A DNA stretch of 32,234 bases from Candidatus Gallipaludibacter merdavium (GTDB lineage Bacteria; Bacteroidota; Bacteroidia; Bacteroidales; Paludibacteraceae): positions 1 to 32,234 of the forward strand of contig JADIMG010000011.1 in the NCBI GenBank assembly GCA_017694875.1, read 5' to 3'. The position numbers and the translations under genes were made by a program. Positions 25,971-32,234 of the stretch are shown one piece after another. Below the pieces are notes generated by a model, which saw only the letters and a list, made by a program, of their open reading frames with translations, was not told where the DNA came from and did not search any database. Within the stretch, counting starts at the first letter, position 1. Every line of letters starts with the position of its first letter.

Positions 25971-27341
25971 TTAGTGTTTGGTGATTAATTCCATCGCATA
26001 TTCCTTTACATTGATGCCGGAGAAATTGCCGGAACTCATCATGAGCAGTACACTGTTGTCGTAGGAAAGCGATTCCAGCTCCTGTTTCAATAGTTGGGTG
26101 TCAGTAAATACTTTTACTTTATCATTGGCAAATGCTTTCTTGACATCTTCCGGCTGAATTTCTTTCAGTCGTTTGTGGGCAATCACTTCCGGATTGTAAT
26201 AAACGATGGCTACATCCGCTTCGTCCATGCAATGGGCATATTGCGGCAGGAAATCGGCTGTCAGACTGCTGAATGTATGCAACTCCATGCAGGCAACCAC
26301 TCGCTTATCAGGATATTGGTTGCGTACAGCATGAACGGTTGCCCGCAGTTTGGAAGGTGAATGGGCAAAGTCCTTGTAAGCAACAGCGGTATCCGTGTTG
26401 CCGATTTTCTCCAAACGGTTGGTAGCACCGGTAAAATCGGAAATGGCATGATAAAACTGGGTGTCGGTGATACCCAATGCATGACAGGCAAGGCGTGCGG
26501 CATTCAGATTCTGCAGATTGTGTTCCCCGAAAATCTGAAGGGGTATGTATTCATTCCTCAGTTTGATGAATGTTTGTCCGTTTTCCACTTTATGCTCTGG
26601 TGTATGATAAGGGAACGTTACAATATCTTTGCGGACATGTGACGCTATATTGGCCAATTCCGGGTCTTGGTCGTAATAAATGAAACGTCCCTGTGGTTCA
26701 ATCAAGTCAGTGAAACGCTTAAATTGCGACACATAGTTTTCAAAGGTCGGGAATACATTGATATGGTCCCATGCAATACCAGTCAATATGGCTATGTGTG
26801 GTTTGTACAGATGAAACTTTGGACGTGGATCCATAGGTGAGGCAAGATATTCGTCTCCCTCAAAGACAGCTATGCGTGAGGTTTTGGACAGATGAACCAT
26901 ATTCTCGAATCCTTCAATTTGTGCTCCTACCATATAATCTGCTTCGATACCCACTTTTTTGAGTACGTAGAGAATCATGGCTGTTGTAGTAGTTTTGCCA
27001 TGACTGCCGCCTACAACTACACGTGTTTTTGAGCGTGTGCGTTCATAAAGGTATTCGGGAAAGGAATAGATTTTCAGTCCCAGTTCTTTGGCCTTGATTA
27101 GTTCGGGGTTGTCGTTTGTGGCGTGCATCCCTACAATGACAGCATAGATGTCGGGAGTGATTCGTGATGGATCCCAGCCCGTTTTATCAGGAAGCAAACC
27201 TTTGGCTGCCAATCTTGATTTGGATGGTTCGAAAAACTCATCATCAGAACCACTTACTTTGTAGTCAGGATTCTCATTCATGGCCAATGCCAAATTGTGC
27301 ATGGCAGCACCGCCCATGGCTATAAAATGTATCTTGCGCAT
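25971..27341 (-). CDS. mpl: UDP-N-acetylmuramate:tripeptide ligase Mpl (peptidoglycan recycling)
   Basis: The 456-residue Mur ligase has an N-terminal Rossmann-like part (IHFIAMGGAAMHNLALA), the ATP P-loop GSHGKTTTT (112-120), FEGDEY and AWDHINVFPT. Mpl joins the tripeptide L-Ala-D-Glu-mDAP to UDP-MurNAc, recycling cell wall. GMHATNDNPEL and FPEYLYE fit Mpl rather than the biosynthetic MurC, which this family resembles. It follows sufD by 23 bp. Confidence 0.88.
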   Translation of the reverse strand: MRKIHFIAMGGAAMHNLALAMNENPDYKVSGSDDEFFEPSKSRLAAKGLLPDKTGWDPSRITPDIYAVIVGMHATNDNPELIKAKELGLKIYSFPEYLYERTRSKTRVVVGGSHGKTTTTAMILYVLKKVGIEADYMVGAQIEGFENMVHLSKTSRIAVFEGDEYLASPMDPRPKFHLYKPHIAILTGIAWDHINVFPTFENYVSQFKRFTDLIEPQGRFIYYDQDPELANIASHVRKDIVTFPYHTPEHKVENGQTFIKLRNEYIPLQIFGEHNLQNLNAARLACHALGITDTQFYHAISDFTGATNRLEKIGNTDTAVAYKDFAHSPSKLRATVHAVRNQYPDKRVVACMELHTFSSLTADFLPQYAHCMDEADVAIVYYNPEVIAHKRLKEIQPEDVKKAFANDKVKVFTDTQLLKQELESLSYDNSVLLMMSSGNFSGINVKEYAMELITKH

Positions 27342-27364
27342 TGTGTATATGATTTAGTCGTTTC

Positions 27365-28699
27365 TTATTTGCAGGCTGAACAGCTTTGGCATTTGGCTTT
27401 CTCTCCACGCAAACGCTTGTCAACCAGCAGATGTATTTTGTCCTTTAATGCATCGATGCGAATGTTTTCCACTACATCGTTGACAAAGGCAGACATAAGC
27501 AACAGACGTGCTTCTTCTTCGGAAATGCCACGTTGGCGCATATAGAACAAGGCACTTTCGTCCAGTTGTCCGGTGGTGGCACCATGGGAGCATTTCACAT
27601 CATCTGCATAAATCTCCAATTGGGGACGTGTCTTGATGTCGGCATTGTCAGACAGCAGCAAGTTTCTGTTGGTTTGGTAGGCTGCGGTCTTTTGTGCACC
27701 TGGTTGTACTTTCAGTAGCCCGTTGAAAATGCCTAATGATGATTCACCCAATATGTATTTGAACAGCTCGTTGCTGTGGCAGTTGGGGTAATTGTGGTTA
27801 ATGACCGTACTGTTATCAACTACCTGGTGACCGTCACCGATAACCATTCCGCATAAAACACAATCACAGCCGCTGCCATTCAAATCAATATGTACATTGT
27901 TGCGTGTCTTTCCGTTGTGGAGTGTAATCAAATTTCCAAGGAAAGAAGAGTTGGCACTTTGGTGTATCAGCAGTGAACTTACATTGCTCATCTGTTTGCT
28001 GGTGCTTTCCAATTTGTAGTGTTCATACGAGCTGTTCTCCCCTATAAACACTTCCGTCACTCTGTTGCTGAAATAATGTGGAGTGCCAGAGGCATGGTCG
28101 CATACCAGCACATGACATTTGGTATTTTTGCCGATAACAATCAGATTGCGGCTGTTGCCCATGAAATCAATGGAAGCATTCATCAGATTAACCAACTGTA
28201 TGGGGCGGTCCATTTGTACTCCGTCAGGAACATATACAAACAATCCGTCTTGTGCATATGCGCTGTTGAAAGTGGCAAACGGGTCGTTTTGACGTGCAGC
28301 CAATTGGTTCAAATGTTGCTCCACAAGCTCTTTGTGGGAAACAGATGCTTCACGGAGGCTGCAAAGGATGATGCCATTGGGCAGTTGCTCGTCAGATGTT
28401 TGGACGTAAGTATCGTTTATGACATAACGCAGATAGGACTGTATGCCAGGCACATCACATTGAAACAAGTGTTGGGTTTGGCTTGCCAGATTGATTTGTT
28501 TGAGATTCAGACCATAGTCAATAGACAACTCCTGTTCAAAGTTGCAATGACGGTAATGGTCGTTCTTTTTGGTGGGAAATCCCATTTCCTGCCAACGTTT
28601 AAAGGCCTCTTCACGGTGCTGGTTCAAGGCAGAAGCACCATGGGCATTTATGTCAGCAGCGTGTTCTTTATATAAATCAATATAGGATTGCTCGTTCAT
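27365..28699 (-). CDS. sufD: Fe-S cluster assembly protein SufD
   Basis: The 444-residue protein is the SufB/SufD-fold scaffold partner of the SufC ATPase. It shows the family's C-terminal block KCSHGATTGQLDESALFYM with RGISEEEAR and SAFVNDVVENI. The C-terminus is unusual, ending in a Cys-rich tail (Cys437, 440 and 443 in KCQSCSACK). It starts 3 bp after sufC. Confidence 0.94.
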   Translation of the reverse strand: MNEQSYIDLYKEHAADINAHGASALNQHREEAFKRWQEMGFPTKKNDHYRHCNFEQELSIDYGLNLKQINLASQTQHLFQCDVPGIQSYLRYVINDTYVQTSDEQLPNGIILCSLREASVSHKELVEQHLNQLAARQNDPFATFNSAYAQDGLFVYVPDGVQMDRPIQLVNLMNASIDFMGNSRNLIVIGKNTKCHVLVCDHASGTPHYFSNRVTEVFIGENSSYEHYKLESTSKQMSNVSSLLIHQSANSSFLGNLITLHNGKTRNNVHIDLNGSGCDCVLCGMVIGDGHQVVDNSTVINHNYPNCHSNELFKYILGESSLGIFNGLLKVQPGAQKTAAYQTNRNLLLSDNADIKTRPQLEIYADDVKCSHGATTGQLDESALFYMRQRGISEEEARLLLMSAFVNDVVENIRIDALKDKIHLLVDKRLRGEKAKCQSCSACK

Positions 28700-28702
28700 A
28701 CG

Positions 28703-29455
28703 CTAAACTAATTCTTGCTTAATCCAATCATAACCCTTTTCTTCCAATTCCAATGCCAATTCCTTAGGACCGGTTTTGACTATTTGTCCGTTGTAAAGCA
28801 CATGAACAAAGTCAGGCACAATATAGTCCAACAGACGTTGGTAGTGCGTAATGACCAAACTTGCATTCTCGCTGGTTTTCAGTTTGTTCACACCGTTGGC
28901 AACAATGCGCAAGGCATCAATATCTAGTCCGGAATCGGTCTCGTCCAAAATGGAAAGCTTGGGTTCCAGCATGGCCATTTGGAATATTTCGTTACGTTTC
29001 TTTTCTCCGCCAGAGAAGCCTTCGTTTACTGAACGGTTGGTGAGCTTGTTGTCCATCTCCACCAACTCCTTCTTTTCGCGCATGATACGCAGAAAGTCAG
29101 AAGCAGATAATGCCGGCAGGTTGTTGTGCTTGCGGTGTTCATTGACAGCTGCACGCATAAAGTTGACCATGCTTACGCCTGGAATCTCAACAGGATATTG
29201 AAAACTCAGAAAAATACCTTCACGTGCACGTACCTCAGGTGACATTTCCAGCAGATTCTTGCCGTTGAACCAAACTTCACCTTGGGTTACAGTGTAGGAA
29301 GGATGACCGGTCAATACAGCCGATAAAGTGGATTTTCCGGCACCGTTAGGTCCCATGATGGCATGAACTTCGCCTTTGTCCACACTTAGGTTGACCCCCT
29401 TTAATATCTCTTTGCCATTAATGGTGGCATGCAAGTCTTTTATTTCTAACATCAT
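28703..29455 (-). CDS. sufC: Fe-S cluster assembly ATPase SufC
   Basis: The 250-residue ABC-type ATPase has Walker [10 protein letters not shown] (35-43), a Q-loop in [11 protein letters not shown], the signature FSGGEKKR (147-154) and Walker [13 protein letters not shown] (168-179), all SufC-typical. The start could be 29455 or the next Met at 29452. Neither the window nor the 36-bp gap upstream contains sufB. Confidence 0.96.
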   Translation of the reverse strand: MMLEIKDLHATINGKEILKGVNLSVDKGEVHAIMGPNGAGKSTLSAVLTGHPSYTVTQGEVWFNGKNLLEMSPEVRAREGIFLSFQYPVEIPGVSMVNFMRAAVNEHRKHNNLPALSASDFLRIMREKKELVEMDNKLTNRSVNEGFSGGEKKRNEIFQMAMLEPKLSILDETDSGLDIDALRIVANGVNKLKTSENASLVITHYQRLLDYIVPDFVHVLYNGQIVKTGPKELALELEEKGYDWIKQELV

Positions 29456-29491
29456 ATGCTTATGTCCTTTTTCTGATTATCTGATATCTAT

Positions 29492-30526
29492 TTATTGTTC
29501 TTTATGTGCTTCGTAATAAGATGGCAATGCCTCTTCAAACTTCTTGATGGTTTCATCCATACTGATATAGCTTTCACCGCCGGCGGCATTCAGATGACCA
29601 CCTCCTCCAAAAAATTCAGCGGCCATAATATTGGAGGGAAATTTTCCTTGTGAACGGAACGACAATTTTATCTTGTCTTTGTCTTCACGCATCATTACGG
29701 AGAAGTTGATGCCGTCAATGGATAAAGGAAGATTCACCAATCCTTCTGCGTCTCCGGGTTGAAAATGAAAAGGAAATAGTTCTTTGCCTGTAAGAGTAAT
29801 AAGAGCGGTCTGATATTCCGGATAGAGCTTCATCTTTTTGTACAGGCAATAACCCATTAAGCGCATCCGGTCAGCCGAATAGGTATTGAATACTTTTCTA
29901 TAAATGTCGTCTTTGTCAATGCCTAACTTCATCAATTCAGAAACAATGATGTATATTTCTGCCTGATTGGAATTGTATGAGAAATTACCCGTGTCGGTCA
30001 TCATACCTGTGTAAATACATTCGGCACAGGCCTTGTTGATATCCATAAAATGACCCATGCGGCAGATAAGTCGGAATACCAATTCGCTCGTAGAGCTGAT
30101 ATAAGGATAAGACATGATAACATCAGCAAAATCAGCTGGATATAGATGATGGTCAAGCAATATCTTTTTGGCTGGTGCCATGGCCACTTTTTCGCCCATT
30201 ATGCCAATTCTGCTTAAAGTGTTGAAATCCAAGCAAACAATCAGCTCTGTATTGCTTAGTACCAGATCGGCTTCTTCTTGTTGGGTTTCATAGCTGATGA
30301 CATCTTCTGCGCCTGGCATCCATTGTAAAAAAGCGGGAGCCTTGTTAGGGACAACAACGGCAACAGTCTCTTTTCCTAATGCTTTTAAAAAATGCAGTAA
30401 GCCTAAGGAAGAACCCATGGCATCACCATCCGGACTCATGTGAGTAACGATAGCGATTGAGTTGACTTCATAGATAATGGACTTTGCGCGTGCAATCTCT
30501 TCTTTCGCAATAACTTCAGTTATCAT
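29492..30526 (-). CDS. DHH-family phosphoesterase (NrnA-like nanoRNase/pAp phosphatase)
   Basis: The 344-residue protein has the DHH domain with metal motif DGDAMGSS (33-40), CLDFN (98-102), LLDHH (123-127) and MMTDTGNFSY, then a DHHA1 domain with GGGGHLNAAGG near residue 310. NrnA proteins degrade oligoribonucleotides of 2-5 nt and dephosphorylate pAp; the Mn-dependent activity is inferred. It is the first gene of the seven-gene minus-strand run. Confidence 0.92.
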   Translation of the reverse strand: MITEVIAKEEIARAKSIIYEVNSIAIVTHMSPDGDAMGSSLGLLHFLKALGKETVAVVVPNKAPAFLQWMPGAEDVISYETQQEEADLVLSNTELIVCLDFNTLSRIGIMGEKVAMAPAKKILLDHHLYPADFADVIMSYPYISSTSELVFRLICRMGHFMDINKACAECIYTGMMTDTGNFSYNSNQAEIYIIVSELMKLGIDKDDIYRKVFNTYSADRMRLMGYCLYKKMKLYPEYQTALITLTGKELFPFHFQPGDAEGLVNLPLSIDGINFSVMMREDKDKIKLSFRSQGKFPSNIMAAEFFGGGGHLNAAGGESYISMDETIKKFEEALPSYYEAHKEQ

Positions 30527-30581
30527 ATTTGTTGTTTTTAAATGACTGTGACGGCGTATCAGTACCGAACATGTTTAATTC

Positions 30582-30590
30582 GCAAAAGTA
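30582..30590 (-). promoter_or_regulatory. -7 element of the DHH-suf-mpl operon
   Basis: TACTTTTGC on the minus strand fits TAnnTTTGC, 56 bp before the DHH start codon. I see no clear -33 TTTG at 19-21 bp. Confidence 0.5.
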
Positions 30591-30705
30591 AGAAAAAATG
30601 TCGAAGTATAAAGCATAGTTCTTGTGAAGTCTAACAAAACTTTGTTGAAGAGAATCGTATTGTGGTAGTACATTTTGCTATGTAACGAAAAGTCTTGTGA
30701 ATCTT

Positions 30706-30736
30706 TGGTTACAATCTTATTTTGTCATATCTTTGC
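30706..30736 (+). promoter_or_regulatory. Promoter of the thiD-thiE operon
   Basis: TATCTTTGC (30728-30736) is a consensus -7 element and TTTG at 30706-30709 lies 18 bp upstream. The start site would be near 30743, exactly where the riboswitch begins. Confidence 0.75.
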
Positions 30737-30743
30737 GATGTAC

Positions 30744-30837
30744 TCAAAAGGTGGTGTCCGGTATGCCGTGTAGGGCTGCCGTGTCTGAGATTATACACAT
30801 TGAACCAGTACGGGTAATGCCGACGCTGGGATTTTGA
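30744..30837 (+). promoter_or_regulatory. Thiamine pyrophosphate (TPP) riboswitch
   Basis: The thi-box features are CTGAGA (30785-30790), GAACC (30802-30806), CGGGTAATGCCG (30811-30822) and GCTGGGA (30825-30831). The outer P1 stem is TCAAAA (30744-30749) with TTTTGA (30832-30837). It lies upstream of thiD and thiE, whose products make thiamine phosphate, so TPP should lower their expression. Confidence 0.93.
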
Positions 30838-30869
30838 AGCAACTCTTTTATGACGGAAATTCTGCGTCA

Positions 30870-30907
30870 CCTTCTTTTGGGAAAAATGAAGTCTATCTAA
30901 AAGGAGG
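30870..30907 (+). promoter_or_regulatory. Candidate Shine-Dalgarno-sequestering hairpin (riboswitch expression platform)
   Basis: CCTTCTTTT (30870-30878) can pair with AAAAGGAGG (30899-30907), nine pairs with one G-U and a 20-nt loop, hiding the Shine-Dalgarno of the leader ORF. The same pyrimidine run (CACC at 30868-30871 and TTTTG at 30875-30879) can instead pair with CAAAAGGTG of the aptamer's 5' strand (30745-30753), with a 3-nt bulge. The two pairings exclude each other. The pairing is seen in the sequence; the switching is inferred. Confidence 0.5.
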
Positions 30908-30916
30908 ATTTTAGTA

Positions 30917-30997
30917 ATGAAGTTTACTTGTTTGCAAAACCTTGTTCCTTCTGCGTGTCATGGAGGGTTTCTTCTTGTCAGGAGGACTTACCTATGA
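30917..30997 (+). CDS. 26-residue leader ORF coupled to thiD
   Basis: ATG at 30917 follows a strong AAGGAGG (30901-30907) by 9 nt. The frame runs 26 codons to TGA at 30995-30997, which overlaps the thiD ATG (30994-30996) as ATGA. The peptide starts MKFTCLQNLVPSAC and ends VRRTYL; no family is recognised and no regulatory codon run is obvious. The thiD Shine-Dalgarno lies inside its last codons. Role: probably translational coupling. It may also be chance. Confidence 0.45.
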   Translation: MKFTCLQNLVPSACHGGFLLVRRTYL

Positions 30998-31833
30998 AGC
31001 GTTATGTGATAGCGTTGTCTGTTGCCGGTTCCGACCCTTCTGGCGGGGCTGGGATTCAGGCGGACTTGAAGACATTCTCGGCACTGGGAGTATATGGCGC
31101 AGCGGCCATTACGGCGGTTACTGTCCAGAATACGATGGGGGTTAAGTATGTCCATGCTTTGCCACCACAGGTGGTTTATGACCAGATTGTAGCTGTAATG
31201 GAAGACTTGCAACCTGATGCGGTTAAACTGGGCATGGTAAATGATGTGGCAACCCTTGAAGCTATCGTTGAAGCGTTGACGGCTTTTCCACCAAAATGTC
31301 TGGTGGTTGACCCGATTATACTTTCGAGTAATGGAAAGATGCTGATGACCCCCGAAGCATTGACCCTTATGAAGAAACGGCTTTTTCCCATTACCAATTT
31401 ATTGACGCCTAATCTACCGGAAACCGCAACCTTGGTTGGGAGTGCATTGGATGCATTGATAGATGTAAAAGAGGCAGCGGATAAGATTCTTTCTTGTGGC
31501 GTTGGTGCTGTGCTTGTTAAGGGTGGACATGCCAACGGAGATTGTAAAAAGGACAGGCTTTTTTATAAGACTGATGATGGCGTGCTATTGCGTGAATTTT
31601 CAGCACCGGCAGTTATGAGCCGTAATACCCATGGAACTGGTTGCACGCTTTCTTCGGCAATAACAGCTTATATGGCATGTGGAAAAGGCCTTGTAGCAGC
31701 GGTTGATGAAGCGAAACGATATATTTCAAAGGCATTGGCAACTGGTGCTGATTTGATAGTGGGAAAAGGAACAGGACCTTTGAACCATTTTTTTGAACCC
31801 CGGAAAGCAATTATAGAGGATAAAGAACCATGA
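30994..31833 (+). CDS. thiD: Hydroxymethylpyrimidine/phosphomethylpyrimidine kinase ThiD
   Basis: The 279-residue kinase phosphorylates HMP and HMP-P for thiamine synthesis. It starts MKRYVIALSVAGSDPSGGAG with the GSDPSGGAGIQAD substrate motif, followed by GAAAITAVTVQNT, and ends with the ribokinase-fold anion hole NTHGTGCTLSSAI. The start at 30994 is favoured over an upstream in-frame TTG at 30928: the protein aligns with the family from MKRY, and AGGAGG (30980-30985) lies 8 nt before it. The stop overlaps thiE as ATGA. Confidence 0.96.
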   Translation: MKRYVIALSVAGSDPSGGAGIQADLKTFSALGVYGAAAITAVTVQNTMGVKYVHALPPQVVYDQIVAVMEDLQPDAVKLGMVNDVATLEAIVEALTAFPPKCLVVDPIILSSNGKMLMTPEALTLMKKRLFPITNLLTPNLPETATLVGSALDALIDVKEAADKILSCGVGAVLVKGGHANGDCKKDRLFYKTDDGVLLREFSAPAVMSRNTHGTGCTLSSAITAYMACGKGLVAAVDEAKRYISKALATGADLIVGKGTGPLNHFFEPRKAIIEDKEP

Positions 31834-32234
31834 TAAACAATATGGAAAAACTTCAATTTATTACACATTTTACAGAGCGGTATAGTTATGTTGATTCGGC
31901 CCGTATGGCATTGGAAGGAGGATGCCGTTGGATTCAACTGAGAATGAAAGATGCAACGGAAAAGGAACTGGAATCAGCAGCCTTACAGGTAAAGGATTTG
32001 TGTGACGTGTATAATGCCACATTTATTATTGATGACAATGTGATGATGACAAAACGGGTGGGGGCTGACGGAGTTCATCTCGGACGCAACGACATGCCGG
32101 TAGATGAAGCGAGAAAAATTCTTGGAGCGGATTTCATTATAGGTGGAACAGCCAATACATTTGAAGATATCTGCCGTCTTGCAGAGCAGGGTGCTGATTA
32201 TATAGGCTGCGGACCTTTCCGATTTACATCTACC
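31830..32234 (+). CDS. thiE: Thiamine phosphate synthase ThiE (cut by the window end)
   Basis: The frame from ATG 31830 is open for 135 codons to the window edge. It may also start at the Met at 31842 (MEKLQFITHFTERYSY). Family motifs are WIQLRMKD, FIIDDNV, ADGVHLGRNDMPV, FIIGGTAN and GADYIGCGPFRFT. ThiE joins HMP-PP to the thiazole phosphate. Its ATG overlaps the thiD stop by four bases, so it is coupled to thiD and under the TPP riboswitch. Confidence 0.95.
   Translation, partial: MINNMEKLQFITHFTERYSYVDSARMALEGGCRWIQLRMKDATEKELESAALQVKDLCDVYNATFIIDDNVMMTKRVGADGVHLGRNDMPVDEARKILGADFIIGGTANTFEDICRLAEQGADYIGCGPFRFTST

Noticed and set aside
30928-30993. TTG start for thiD at 30928
   Set aside because: The extra residues do not belong to the ThiD fold, whereas the ATG at 30994 has AGGAGG 8 nt upstream and matches the family start.
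1-32234. Mobile elements, prophage or defence systems
   Set aside because: No transposase, integrase, phage structural, toxin-antitoxin or restriction gene was recognised in any frame.

Overview
The window is chromosomal DNA from a member of the order Bacteroidales (Bacteroidaceae- or Prevotellaceae-like; I cannot fix the genus). The reasons are a SusC/SusD pair, promoters of the TAnnTTTG type with an upstream TTG/TTTG box, lipoprotein signal peptides followed by acidic residues, a PorQ homologue, and core genes in Bacteroidales-like order. There are no tRNA, rRNA, CRISPR or insertion-sequence signals. Apart from the two genes cut by the window edges, all genes look intact.

Layout. (1) 1-1685, minus: the N-terminal part of a GLUG-repeat secreted protein, built from near-identical 78-bp tandem repeats and a duplicated larger module. 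(2) 1686-2310: AT-rich spacer, then the der promoter and leader. (3) 2311-3624, plus: der, a ribosome-assembly GTPase. (4) 3967-17068, minus: a polysaccharide utilisation locus (PUL). Its sensor/regulator (14189-17068) is followed by susC, susD, a GH144-type glucanase lipoprotein, a two-domain binding protein with a type IX-like C-terminal domain, and a GH3 beta-glucosidase lipoprotein. GH144 plus GH3 points to beta-1,2-glucan (sophoro-oligosaccharides). (5) 17258-20892, minus: porQ-cmk-ispH-pfkA, tightly spaced and ending in a strong terminator. (6) 21245-23282, plus: tonB, a terminator, then a serine-hydrolase lipoprotein. (7) 23287-30526, minus: a seven-gene run DHH phosphoesterase-sufC-sufD-mpl-dCMP deaminase-ctpA-yciO/sua5. 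(8) 30706-32234, plus: promoter, TPP riboswitch, a small leader ORF, thiD and the start of thiE.

How the genes work together. The PUL reads as a complete route. SusD/SusC capture and import glucan cut at the surface by the GH144 enzyme, the GH3 enzyme finishes oligosaccharides in the periplasm, and the membrane-spanning regulator senses a ligand there and switches on the susC promoter. The TonB at 21245 could energise such transporters.

The most interesting regulatory structure is the thiD leader. A TPP aptamer is followed by a pyrimidine run that can pair either with the aptamer's 5' strand or with a strong Shine-Dalgarno sequence. That Shine-Dalgarno precedes a 26-codon ORF whose stop overlaps the thiD start (ATGA). 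This looks like translational control passed on by coupling. I found no gene cluster that is clearly a new kind of system. The best leads are this leader, the recombining GLUG repeats, the PUL's non-lipoprotein binding protein, and a suf cluster without sufB.
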